DNA of 64,000 nucleotides from Saturnia japonica. Lineage: Eukaryota > Arthropoda > Insecta > Lepidoptera > Saturniidae. A program made the translations under genes and the position numbers. The notes beneath the pieces are model-generated. The model had not been told where the DNA came from. It worked only from the letters and a program-made list of their open reading frames with translations, and made no database searches. The stretch is from assembly GCA_033032175.1 (NCBI GenBank), contig CM065323.1, positions 9,362,001-9,426,000 of the forward strand, read 5' to 3'. Shown piece by piece: positions 52,471 through 63,500 of this stretch. Every line of letters starts with the position of its first letter. The first letter of the stretch is position 1.

Positions 52471-55440
52471 CTGAAAATAGAAACAATAACTTAAGTGCCC
52501 AACTTTTTATATCAGCTGAACTTTATGCTATCCCATGAAGCAGCTGTATAGCTTTATTTAATTTCATAAAGAGGAGATAAGATAATAAACTTACTGATAT
52601 TTTATCCCCACAGAATCAAACATTTTTATTGAAGCTTGGCATTCCTTCTTATAATTTTTTTTATCCGATAAATATATCACTTCTATGATACCCGACTGAA
52701 TGATCATTTTTGCACACTCATTACACGGGAAACGGGTTACGTATATTGAACAATCTTTAGTATCTGCCGAATTTTTATTCATGATAGCGTTCATTTCTGC
52801 GTGACATACTGAAAAAGTAACATTATCAAAAGTAATGTAATTTATATATTGATCACTTTTCTAGTGTAGTTCAAAGAACATTTTCCTCTCACGTTGATGG
52901 CTCTTGTTTTGTTCTGCTTTAGGCAAAATGTATGAACAAATTTTAATTTTATGGATCTGGTGGTATATATATTACTTTTTTTTTCACGGTAGCATAGTCA
53001 TTGACGGAACTGTGCCCGATGGTAAGCACAGTACAATCCAAAAATAGTGGTGACTGCCGAGCGATCAAGTCATTATATTGTCGCCATTGTCCGCAGCGCG
53101 GCGCGTATATTGAAACTGGATATGCGTTTAAGCGAATCACTACGACGGGTTTTTCACCATATGCATGGTGTTCGGGTAACAAATGTAGTAGTAAAAAAGG
53201 GAAATATTAGTAGTTATTTATTGTAAATAAGTAACTAATAATATTTCTCTTTTTCTTAATTTTTTCCCCCTTCCTTTGTGCGCCCGAACAGGGACCCTAA
53301 ACCCACTCGAGCTGTACAGCCCTACCACTCCATGAACCCTGTATCCCGAGTTGTGACCTCAGCTATCATAACTTATCAAATATGACTCAAGGCTAATGGG
53401 AACATGCTAATTGCATTATCAATGTCATATGATCAAAAGAACTAACATATTAAACATTCACACTCAAACAATAAGTACTTTGAATAAATTTATTTAAACT
53501 AGTCTGTACAATCAGACCAAAATAAAGGGAACTACTGAAATTAAGAACTTTAGTACTATGGCTTGTCTGGGATTTTGACATGATATATTGGTTACTTTAA
53601 GTGCCTGTATTTCCCTTTAATAAGAGTTTTTATGATAGTGTAGTGATAATGCGATGATAGTAAGACAGTAAACTTGGAAAGCGAATTGGTTCTCAAGTGA
53701 ACACAACCGAAAATATTCCTATATGACAAAGCTAACCAAATGAGCATTAAAAATACCTACTACCATACTATTGTTGTATGGCGATATTTTCCTTTATCGA
53801 GAACTTATTCTCATTACAGTACTCGAACTGATACTCTACAACGCAGATTCTTAGCGCACTTTCACTGGAACATAGCCACTTTCCTTGACATAGGTTTTAT
53901 CAATATCGGAGTCATAGCCTTCATTCATAGTTCTACTCAGATTCCAGTAATATCGACTTATTGGCTACAAAACACTTAGTTTCTTCTACTTATTGAAATG
54001 AGAAATGCATACCAAATAAATGTTTATTTTCATTATCCCATGGAAATGTGTCATCGCTACACCCAGTTGGCATCCCATTGTATCTGAAATGACATTAAAT
54101 TTAATATAAATAAAAAAAAACTTAAAATTATCATAAAGTTATAATTATAGGACACTCTTGTGAGATTGTAGTTACACAAATAAATAAAATTGAAGTGTCT
54201 GTTTGTAATTTTAAATGGCTTACTTAAACTGAGTAAATCATATGAGATAATTATATCAAATTAATGTAGTACATAATTGTAAATTTTAAAAAGACCTTAC
54301 AAAAAAGTCAGCGAGCAAATGTCTATATACACTAATAATCTGGAGCAGGGGTAGCACGATTCGCGCGTGTGCCTGATCGACTGCATTTTTAAATCCACGC
54401 GAGCGCAGCCACGGGCAAACCTAGTCCATATTTATAATTGTAAAGAAAACCATAATCTGTATAAATATTTTACAAGAATCTTCTTCTAGATGAGATGCAA
54501 ATTCGTATTATAGATAAGTAAGTCGAGTTTAAATCGATCAAACCAAAAACAAGCTATAAGAAAATAAGTCGTAAATAGCAATGATGTTTTATAAATAGAT
54601 GCGTTATACACTCACTAAAACCAATTTAAACACGGTACAAATTTTGTTATCAGCATGCTGAAACAAAAGATATAGGAAATCACAGCGTAAGGCGGAAACG
54701 CTGTTGTCAAAAAAGGACAAATGTTTGTTCTCGCTCACGCCGGTATCATGTCGAAAGTAAATTGAAGGCAATTGTCCAACAGGCAGGTTGTAGGTGGTGG
54801 TCGACGTGAATGGTAGTCTCGACCCAGATCAAGTAACAATACCTACCATACTGTTTCATTACTGGATATACATAGAATGATTCCGAAACTAAGCCTAAGC
54901 GTGCCACAATGGAGGATGTTACACCGGTTGCATGATGTTCGCGATCCAATTCGACACAATTATTGTGTCCTGCCACTCTGCAATTCAAATAAATCTACTA
55001 CTTTTGCTCTGTTCCACTTGTTGAGAAGTTCTCGGTTACATGCTTTATTAAAGACCGCTGGTAGTTTTATGTGCCTTTTTTAAAGCTTAAATTCATTTCT
55101 ATATAAGGCTGCCTGTACACAGAAGCAGAGCAGACGTCTATTGTTCGAAATTTACACAACTCTCTACTTCAGTGGACAGGTAGCCTAAAGAGGTAGTAGG
55201 TTCAGGTTAAATAATACTTACCCTATTGAAATAATTTTTTTATACTTATCAACTATACAAGCACCCACTTGGCATCTTGGATCTTTGCTACGCTGTTTAG
55301 CCAGTACAGCTATGGCCATATAGTATTCCTGCCATTCAATATAATTTTCCCTTTTAGTGAAAAACTTATCACTGAAAGAAAGCAAGGAACTAATAAATTT
55401 AAAATTGATGAATTGACATTCCAACTTACAGAGAATTCAT
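52416..55440 (-). CDS. DCTD: deoxycytidylate (dCMP) deaminase, complete gene
   Basis: Minus-strand join of 55,430-55,440, 55,222-55,371, 54,013-54,083, 52,595-52,808 and 52,416-52,470: 501 bp, 166 residues, ATG to TAG, with correct phases and GT/AG at all four introns. The enzyme deaminates dCMP to dUMP, the substrate of thymidylate synthase, and belongs to the zinc-dependent cytidine deaminase fold; it acts as a homohexamer allosterically controlled by dCTP and dTTP. The zinc and proton-shuttle motifs are complete: CHAEMNAI (His and catalytic Glu) and PCNEC (two Cys). [27 protein letters not shown] and [16 protein letters not shown] closely match animal dCMP deaminases (178 residues in human). 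No lesion is visible, so it is likely functional. Confidence 0.95.
52595..52808 (-). CDS. DCTD: dCMP deaminase exon 4 (catalytic)
   Basis: Acceptor TTACTTTTTCAG, donor GTAAGT. It holds the zinc-binding and catalytic residues: [12 protein letters not shown] and [20 protein letters not shown], then [20 protein letters not shown]. The split codon G|TA with exon 3 gives the valine before CHAE. Confidence 0.96.
52949..53210 (-). repeat. GC-richer, coding-like block in dCMP deaminase intron 3
   Basis: The block contains AACTGTGCCCGATGGTAAGC, CAATCCAAAAATAGTGGTGA, TCGCCATTGTCCGCAGCGCG and CGTATATTGAAACTGGATAT. Its minus-strand frame gives [20 protein letters not shown] then [21 protein letters not shown] have the impression of having seen this pattern in spurious lepidopteran protein predictions, which suggests a transposon remnant. 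The family was not identified. Confidence 0.4.
54013..54083 (-). CDS. DCTD: dCMP deaminase exon 3
   Basis: 71 bp; acceptor AATGTCATTTCAG, donor GTATGC. It encodes (G)[19 protein letters not shown] then KHLF. The GYNGMP loop is diagnostic of dCMP deaminases within the superfamily. Confidence 0.94.
54175..54424 (+). mobile_element. non-autonomous Helitron in dCMP deaminase intron 2
   Basis: It begins near ATAAATAAAATTGAAGTGTC then TGTTTGTAATTTTAAA and ends CCACGCGAGCGCAGCCACGG then GCAAACCTAG|T. The order of blocks is the inverse of 48,539-49,063, with an internal deletion. It lies antisense to the host gene. Confidence 0.72.
55222..55371 (-). CDS. DCTD: dCMP deaminase exon 2
   Basis: Acceptor TTGCTTTCTTTCAG, donor GTAAGT. 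It encodes [40 protein letters not shown] and [10 protein letters not shown], with a split glycine codon. The open frame extends upstream past the acceptor, but the strong polypyrimidine-AG and the match of KRENYIEW to KRDDYLEW near the human N terminus favour splicing here. Confidence 0.94.
55430..55440 (-). CDS. DCTD: dCMP deaminase exon 1 (11-nt coding part)
   Basis: ATGAATTCTCT followed by the donor GTAAGT. Joined to exon 2 it gives [13 protein letters not shown] in frame. The exon continues upstream as 5' untranslated sequence; an acceptor-like TACTTTTTCAG at about 55,468 could split that region again. The start is inferred from phase and donor quality and not from conservation. Confidence 0.75.
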
Positions 55441-55734
55441 GCGACAAGAGTTTTGTAAATCCTGAAAAAGTATGTAATTTCCGCCGGCATGCATTTGATA
55501 AAGTACAAGATGTTATAATAATATATAATAAGAATTGAACTTTTCAAAAAGTTCTAATACAGTTTTTGTTACAATGTCTCTTAATTTATAAATCAGAATT
55601 TGTACATTTGCACACCCATAACAACAGACTTGCATGGACATAATCTATCCCAAATCTTCCAAACAATAAGTTTATTTAATTACCAAACATATAAAAATTT
55701 AGTAAAAAAAAACAATAAGCCTAGAACATCATTA

Positions 55735-55785
55735 TCATTTCAGCCGCAGGACATCCACTGCTGAAAATAGGCCTCCCCCTAGAAC
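55735..55785 (+). mobile_element. LINE 3' end fragment
   Basis: CATTTCAGCCGCAGGACATC, CACTGCTGAAAATAGGCCTC and CCCCTA match the well-known 3' tail of an insect LINE, and AGGCCTCCCC is shared with the insertion at 23,780-23,998. Confidence 0.65.
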
Positions 55786-55789
55786 AGAA

Positions 55790-58305
55790 ATATAAATAAA
55801 TAGGTATCTATTATTATATAATAATTAGCAATACTGTATAAATCCAGAGAATTAACATAAATTAAATAACAAGGAATTAGTATTGAAAAATGTAGATAAT
55901 TTAATGAATTGTAGTTTAACTTATTTATCTGTCCATGATAATTTATGTTATGAAATGAACTTGTTAATTTTATTTATTAGCTTAAAATAAGGCTTAAGGT
56001 TTATGACACTCACTCCGTAAAAACAAGTTGCTTACAAGATCCATGATATCAAAGAAGAAAGTGATATTTAATGTATGTATTTGAATTGTCAGTTATATAA
56101 AATGTCAATATTTGTATATACTATCGCTCTTTCAAATTAACTAGTCATAGAAGAAAAATTAAAAGTAATATTTACAACTATCTAACTATTAATGACAACC
56201 TTTCTGGGTTATGAAATAAATCAGTAGATTGTATACATTTCTAGCTAATGTGAAATAGGTAAAAGTAATCTTTTACATATTCAATTTATTTGTATCATGA
56301 CTGGGAATTTTCGTAATGAATATTAAACTCTGATGTCATCTTTCATTTGGATGATGGTAATAGAAATCCATCAGTCATATGAACATGGAGACTTCTCACG
56401 AATCTGTGAAGATAATCATACAGAGGAAACTCAGTAATCTCATTAACAAAAAGTTTTCATACCTAATTACTATAAGCATTTATTAAAGTGAAATATGTTA
56501 ATGCATGGAATTAGTCTTTGATAGACACATAGCATTTTTATATGTAGAAAAAATAATTAAGTACACCATCAAGTGAATGTTGATAAACTGAATATTCACA
56601 AGTTCACAGAGGCTATTTAAAATGTAGTATATTATATAATATATTATAATATTATATATATATATTATAACCTTTATTTGTAATATTACTTCATCATTGT
56701 TGTTCATATTGGAATTATTCTTTACTTTGTGTTGATTGATTACTCAAACAATATATTCAATTCAATTAACAGACAATGGAATAAAACTGAGGAGATAACA
56801 GTTACATGATGCATTTATATAACTTTTATTGTAGACCATATTAAGTGGGGATAACAATAAGACATTAATGTTATCAAAATAAACATCCAAGTTGAGTTAC
56901 TATAAAAATTAAGATAGTTTAAAGTAAATATTGTTTAAGATTAATAAGTATTTATTACAGTTAAATGTTCTCAAAATAAAACTTATACATGTAAAATGGA
57001 ATTAAATTCAATGATTTTATGTCATAAAAATTATATGTTAATGTAAAATATAAAACTCTATTTTATTTTCTTACTGCATAATGAATGATTAATAATAAAA
57101 CAACAAATGACAAAAAACTGCTTTATTTATATGTTTGTTTACTATTTTGTTAAGCTCCACTAAAATAACATAACAAACACAATTCTGTCTATGTAGCTTT
57201 GTATTTCATTTTAATAAAAGTGGCAGCGTTATAAGCAAGGATGAAATCTCTATCAACATTAACCTCCAATTTGTGCTAAATAATCTGCGTGTTGACTGTA
57301 TGTTTAAAAATTAAAGTAATTATTGATTAATATTGGTCTATAGATAAAATACCTAAAACAATACAATTCTGCAAAAAGTAATTGTTTATTTACAAAGAGG
57401 AAAAAATAATATTTTTTGTCTGTGAGTCAAATGATTTGAAACACCGATTAGAAAATGTGACATCAGCATTCAGGACTTATGAAGTTAGACTTTTGTGTAA
57501 GTTGTCACATTCGTCACTATAATCATATAAAATGAATGGTCGTCACGGGGACATAATGCCGCCTTTTTGTGACTTATTTTTTATTTAAATTCAAAAATAT
57601 TCTTAAATCACTTTATTGAATGACAAATAATGTATTCATAGGTATCATTTTCAACATAGAAAGAGTTTAAAATAATTTTCCAACACTTGTCAACTCCCGG
57701 ATTCTAAGCTTGACCCATAATAATTTTATATTTAAGTACATATTGAATATAAATGCATCATAAGAATGTCTAGAAGTGGATATCATAAGCATGAAGATGA
57801 CAGCTGACCTTAAAATCACCACGTTTATCGACAAATTTGCAGGATTAGCAGAGTCCTCAATGTACAAATTTCATTTTCCTGTTTCCTTGAACACGGGGTC
57901 GTACAATATGTTGAGAAACGTACCTTTCTAAAGATAAGTTAGAAATATCTTTGGCTAATTCCATTATTTTCATAAAGATACACGGAATGGTCGACACATT
58001 ATTCTGCACTTGTTGAATTTTAGAATGTTTTTATTTTCAAACTGGCGCAAAAATCTAACAGCTTGTACGGCCTTTATAGATTCAATCACCGAGTACATTT
58101 ATGTATAGCAGGAGTCAAAGGAAAAGAATAATAGAATAAGGATATAGTAAGTCTAAAACCTAAATCTACATAACATAAACGCACGTGAAATTAAAATCAC
58201 TCATGGCATTAGCCTTGTTAACACTTGACAGCGTTTCCAGATCACAGACCTAACATCATAACATTACGCTACATAGACCAATAACCAGAGGTTACGCTAC
58301 GCTAT
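55790..58305. other. no gene recognised
   Basis: About 2.5 kb of strongly AT-rich sequence upstream of the dCMP deaminase gene. It includes an ATATTATAATATT palindromic run at 56,628-56,672. Confidence 0.4.
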
Positions 58306-59639
58306 CTAAATCTATGCTCCAGATTGCATTTTCGAAATTTCCCCATGGCGGTCAAAAAAAATTCCCCAAAATGGTACTATTTCAGCAACTTTTCCGCAAA
58401 AAACTTAAACCGGCCTATTCCTTTAAATTTTTGTTTATTTTTAGTGTAGGCAGTTTTATGAGGCGGGGGTATGTGTTCAGAAGCTTAAAAGTACAATCTT
58501 AGATAAGCAAAAATTTTACAACTTTTTTCAATTTGTAAATTTTAATAAAAACGTATTCTAACCAGATAAACAAGAAATCTGACTATAAGGGAGTCATATT
58601 TGCTTTTGTCGTGCGTTCTACTCTGCTGTATTGATTTTATATCAGTAAGTATAGTAACTTTAAAAATGGATGACAGAGCTATTAAGCGGCTTAGTAAATA
58701 ACAAAAGTATAACTACAGCCGCATAATTTATACAATACATATAAATGATAGAAGCACATGAAATGTAACATTTGTTTTTACCCGACCGTGAAAAAGGATG
58801 ATTATGTTTTTCCAGCGTATGTATGTCTATTTCTTTGGCACGTTCTGTAGCCTAAATGGCTTGAGGTGTTTTATTATATGAGTTGTAAGATTCCTCTTAA
58901 TTGTGGGAATGACATAGGCAGAGATTGATATCGTAAATTCTGAAAAATTTTAATTTGCATGGTAACTTCGAGTGTGGGAAACGTGAAAAACTCTCTCTTT
59001 CAGACCTAAAGTTCCTAAAGATTACCTACATAAAGCTTGCTTATTGCAGTAACGCCTGCCGATTATTGCCATTATTAACAATAATAAAGGATAGCTGACA
59101 GTAGAATAATAAAGTCTACAATAATTTGTTATACATTGCGTAGGAATAATGCACTACATTATTCGTTGTTGTAATAATTACCAGCTTTGAACCAGGAACG
59201 ATAAAAGAAAGGGGATTTGAAGAAAAAGTGAGAAATTACATCATCCAACAGAGACAGTACAGTCAATTTGTCGAATATGTACTATAAAAAAAATCGGTTG
59301 TCTCTAAAGTCGGTTTACTAACGATAGTTGAACGTGACAACGTCATAAGAAAATAGTGATGGGATGGTATCATTTTTCAAAAGAAAATTTTAATTTTATT
59401 TATAGTTTTGTCAATTATAGCATAACCTACAATCGCTGCACTAGCGGACCGATGCTATTTATTTTAATGATGAAAGCACGAATATTCGACAATATATCAC
59501 TAAACATATATTTAATATCGAAAGAATCATTACCTTTATCGCCGCAATTATCGTTGCTATAAACAACTGACAACACATTTACTTTTCAGTGCACTTCATA
59601 CTTGACGAAAACATGTAAATGTATTATTGTATAGCAGCT
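58306..59639. other. no gene recognised
   Basis: A TTTCCCCA-rich stretch near 58,335-58,375 loosely resembles, inverted, that at 61,025-61,165. Open frames at 58,314 and 59,356 are unsupported. Confidence 0.35.
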
Positions 59640-59835
59640 GTCCACGCGGACGCATCGCTCACTCAAGTAGGAGAGAGACAGATGTAGAACGCTGCCGAAC
59701 GCGGAGGCCGATTGTGCCTCTTTGTCGCTCGTTCCGCGCTTTCGCTTGCACTTCAAGCCTTAAATGGAACGACTCAGAGCGAGGTAACGCCGCATGAGTC
59801 TTGTTTTTTCGTGCGTGCAGCCGGCTCCATTGAAT
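59640..59835. other. CpG-rich island of unknown nature
   Basis: About 195 bp rich in CG dinucleotides inside AT-rich flanks (TCCACGCGGACGCATCGCTC, GAACGCTGCCGAACGCGGAG, TCGCTCGTTCCGCGCTTTCG, GAGCGAGGTAACGCCGCATG). No open frame or tRNA/snRNA pattern is evident. It may be a promoter, a non-coding RNA gene or a transposon terminus. Confidence 0.5.
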
Positions 59836-60139
59836 TATAAGACGTTGTCACGTCAAAAAACAGTAAATATTTTTAAAAACACTGTTATGTGACGTTTGAG
59901 TTAAAATATCAGAGATAGTATTAGCAGAATCAGCGTTTACAACCGTACGTGTACGTATCGTACATTTATGACAATTGCGTGCCCTCGTACGATAGCAAAT
60001 TATAAAAAATACGATAATTTTAACAATAAAAGAATTCAAAAAAGCAGAAATTGGCAGAAATACAGAGAAATAAGATAACTTCTAAGTTGATGGTACGGTA
60101 ATTGCCGCGCTTTAGGCTGTGGACGCTGAGTAGAAATAG

Positions 60140-60993
60140 TATACTATTTCCATTTCTTTATTTTCTCGATGACAGTTCTAATTTGATAGTTGTAGTGTTA
60201 TGACCAAATAAGTAATGATATCGATCGCATATATTTATTATATTTTGAAGAAAGACAAATATAACAAAAACGTTCAAATATATTTTTTCAAGATGGGAAC
60301 ACTCAATGGCCCATCGCCATACTGTGTTTGTTTTAATCAGTCACTAGCAACAAGACGGTCGTGCTAGTCACTATATTTCTGTTCGCTGAGTTTTTTCACA
60401 TTATCCATACGTTACGTTGTGTATTTTGTGTTATCCGTGTTGATTGCTGCCCAGCTGTCAAATATCAAAATGTCGAAAGGATCTGTTCTGAAAAGGCAGG
60501 CGAGAGAAGTGGTGATCAAGGTTCGTATTTACTTTGAAGCAGAGTATCAAAATGGTGGTCTGCTATTACCACTGTCGCAAGTACGAGAGCGTATTGTTGC
60601 CGCATTAAGAATTAGTGGACATACTGTTTCAAAAATTACTACCGAAGCTTACGGTACAAGCGGCATGCAGGAAAATAAGCTACGTACGCTGAAGAAAAAA
60701 CGCCAACCACGTCGTGTGACATCGGTTGATCTTGTAACATGTTGTAATGAAATATAATATTAGTTAATAAATTTGTTCAAAAGTATCCGGCAGTAGTTTA
60801 GTTTCTTACATAATGTAAAAAATTATCGGGTGGGCTATCGATATAGCTTCATCCCTATCAGTTTCTCCGATTCTGGTATAACCTTGTAAACGTCATATTT
60901 TTATAAAATAATACATACATTAAGTAAAAAAGACGCTCGTTGAAGTTTTCACAGGAGCTGTCATCGAGAAAATAAAGAAATGGAAATGGTATA
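60140..60993 (+). mobile_element. Tc1/IS630-like transposon, internally deleted (copy 2)
   Basis: Bounded by terminal inverted repeats: ATTTCCATTTCTTTATTTTC then TCGATGACAG at 60,146-60,175 and its exact inverse at 60,958-60,987, with TATAC/TATAC-like and TA flanks. 854 bp. It encodes the N-terminal part of a transposase (60,470-60,757) but no catalytic domain. A relative with the opposite part retained lies at 50,823-51,345. Confidence 0.87.
60470..60757 (+). CDS. truncated transposase: free-standing DNA-binding domain
   Basis: 95 residues from ATG at 60,470, inside the transposon above. It begins MSKGSVLKRQAREVVIKVRI, continues YFEAEYQNGGLLLPLSQVRE and ends a helix-turn-helix with RIVAALRISGHTVSKITTEA. 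A basic tail follows (LRTLKKKRQPRR) and then a short out-of-frame end after VDL. The pattern resembles the N-terminal region of IS630/Tc1-like transposases found in many insects, in which the DDE catalytic domain follows the basic tail. Here that domain is gone through an internal deletion near 60,735. The frame is otherwise open, so a small DNA-binding protein could be made. An upstream in-frame TTG gives a longer version, but ATG at 60,470 fits the family start. Confidence 0.7.
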   Translation: MSKGSVLKRQAREVVIKVRIYFEAEYQNGGLLLPLSQVRERIVAALRISGHTVSKITTEAYGTSGMQENKLRTLKKKRQPRRVTSVDLVTCCNEI

Positions 60994-61194
60994 GTTAGTA
61001 GTACGGCTATGCATATAAAGTTCTTCCCCAAATTTCCCCAGTGCTAACATTTTCTTCCACAAAAATTACCGCAACATTTTCGTTTCCCCAAAATTTCACC
61101 AGCGAAATTATTTTAACCAGATAATGGGGAAAAAACATTTCAATCTGGACACCTGCATGTTCAAAAAGTATCCATTTTTTTTTATATTTTAGAA

Positions 61195-61490
61195 CTGACT
61201 ACACTGTTAGCCTTAGGTGCCCTATCCAAAAACAGAGCCGCTGCGGCTTTTACAGCTTCACCGGACTTGGGGGCGAGCGTTTAGGGCACTCAACCGCGAA
61301 AGTTTTTGACGACTCGCACGAGTGTGCCAGAGTGGCCGAACTTCGGCTCGGGCGGTCGTCGCGAATTCGAAAAGGTCGCGATCTCTCTAATTCCGTAATC
61401 CTAAGAAAATTCGAGCTAACGAACATATACTCATATGCACGTTCCCCTCCTCCTGGGAGGAAGGAGGGAACCATGCGTATGTGTATTTAG
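61195..61490 (+). repeat. interspersed repeat family B, longest copy
   Basis: GAACTGACTACACTGTTAGC, GAGCCGCTGCGGCTTTTACA, GCTTCACCGGACTTGGGGGC, then a CG-rich block CACGAGTGTGCCAGAGTGGC, CGAACTTCGGCTCGGGCGGT and a GAGGAAGGAGG block. Three shorter copies occur in the window. The element may be the 3' part of a retrotransposon; not identified. Confidence 0.68.
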
Positions 61491-61499
61491 TAGTCGGAA

Positions 61500-63394
61500 T
61501 GGTTGGTATCCATTTAACGTTGTATCTTTATTTATAATTGGTTATATCGATATTTTTAGCTTATGTATATTGATTCGATATATCGATACAATATATCCAG
61601 TATAGAAATTTGTATCAAAAACGATATATTTTTGAAGTGAAAACTTCTTTAACATCGTTGGGATTTGAAAGTCGATGAAACGAAAAAGCGAATTCGACAG
61701 TAAAAAGAGATAAACATAAGATATAACGTGGGTGAAAATGAGACTGGAAAGTTTTAGACGATGGTGAAATGGTATAAAAGAGGTTTGTTGCTATGCAATA
61801 ATTAATTTTTTTACCTCACCAAAAAGGCACGAAACAAAAAACTTTTTAGACTACACTTATGACATTCTTTTACTGATTGATATTGTGTTAGGTTACCATA
61901 GATATTTCAAATGTGCATTAATTGAAAATGATATTGTGAATTGTGAGTACTTGTATAAACATTTTCATGAACTTTAAATTACAGTGTATTTCATCATATT
62001 CTCAATTTAAAAAAAAATATAGATGTGAACGTTTCACTTCTACCACGTGTGAAGTGCACACATAATTTTTGTTATTTATGTAGCTCAAGTCGCTAGAATC
62101 CCAACCCGTAAAAGTTAGGAACGAACGGAAAAAAAACTGTATTGTCTATGGCTGTTGGCTATCGTCCGTCACCTTCATTCGTGAGCTCGTTTGAAGGTAT
62201 TTTGTGTTAAACCTCCCTTCTACTGTTGTGTTGTCTATGTGTACGTTTATTCTTGGTTTAGGTGGTGTGTCTAATAACAAATTTAAAAAAAACTCAAAGA
62301 TAACCTACTCAAATCACCGGCCAAATTTTCCACAAAACGTGTCTATTTAATCACTTGATATTGGCAGAATCAATCGTGTTCCCACAACGAAAAGAAAGGA
62401 GTAATTAAAAAAACTGTAAAATGATATTAAAAAAAAAAAAAATATTAATATTAAATTTCATATTTTTGTAATTTTTTGCCAAATAAAAAGGAATGCTGAT
62501 AATAATAGCTCCGTTTTTATTGAGATTTTTGTACATTAAAGTAATGTTACTTTTGTATAAAAAATTACTATTGACATTATTGAGCTTGGCTGAACTAAAA
62601 TTATTTTAATTTTAATCCCGTATATTTTTTTGAAAATTTGACCGTTATATCAATATATCCCATATATTTTCTATGCGATATCAATATCGATATCGATATT
62701 TCATTAATAATATCGCTGTTTTTTTCACTTCCGACATCCCTACGTCACATTTCACTATTTGCGTGAACTCGGCAGTGTTGACAAGTCAAGGAAACAAGAA
62801 ACAGCCAAACACTTTTATAAAGGTTCTAGAATGTTAAAAATTTCGTATCCTAAAAAGTGGCCAAATAATTTGGTTAAAAACAAACATAAGTTCATAATTT
62901 AAAAACCTTTTATTTATTTATCACAGGTTTATTCAACATAATATTATTTATTAGTCGTTGATGGGTATGGTTCTTTAGGAAAAAGGAAATATTATTTTCC
63001 TTGCTTCCTGATTTGATGCGACACTAGGTAGATACTTGGCACTAGGGTAAGTATTTGGTACGACGTTTATAGCACACATCTGCTTTATTTTAAATAAACT
63101 CTTATTATTAGTAAACGATTCAGTATATCTAAACTCATCTTATTTCTGTTATTCTTCTTTACCACACTGATCACGCCAAATAATCTTACCATTTCAGTAT
63201 TTGAGGGTGGTAGAGATAGAGCCGTAAAAGCCAAATCATGAAATACTGATGCACCGCTTGCATTGTAGACTTGTAAAAACAAGTGTTAACATGGAAGTAT
63301 TTTTATTATGTATTATTATAAAAGTTGCTAAATTTGTGACTAAAATATTTAGCAAATAATATTTGATTTATTCAAAATCAGAGTATACTTTATT
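61500..63394. other. no gene recognised; TATCGATA-rich patches
   Basis: TATCGATA-type motifs cluster at about 61,540-61,600 and 62,645-62,720. The rest is featureless AT-rich sequence. A minus-strand frame at 63,085-63,282 is unsupported. Confidence 0.4.
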
Positions 63395-63500
63395 GAATTT
63401 AGGTCCTATGAAGGCACTTATAAATGTTAAAACACTTCTACCGGTCTGGAAATCATACCAGCCATTGGGAAGAGCCTAGCCGTTAAGAAACTCTTTTATT
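63395..63500 (+). repeat. lepidopteran interspersed repeat family E
   Basis: TAGGTCCTATGAAGGCACTT, ATAAATGTTAAAACACTTCT, ACCGGTCTGGAAATCATACC and GTTAAGAAACTC follow the order of a common lepidopteran repeat as I recall it. A short relative is at 40,790-40,848. Confidence 0.6.

Noticed and set aside
53740..53979. 79-codon plus-strand gene inside dCMP deaminase intron 3
   Set aside because: No recognised similarity and no splice or promoter context.
55269..55538. 89-codon plus-strand gene
   Set aside because: Antisense to dCMP deaminase exons 1 and 2, which have clear conserved protein sequence.
58306..61165. One 2.85-kb element bounded by CCAGATTG and its inverse
   Set aside because: TCCAGATTG at 58,312 is inverted near 61,150 and both sides are rich in TTTCCCCA, but the similarity beyond 9 bases is too weak to claim termini.
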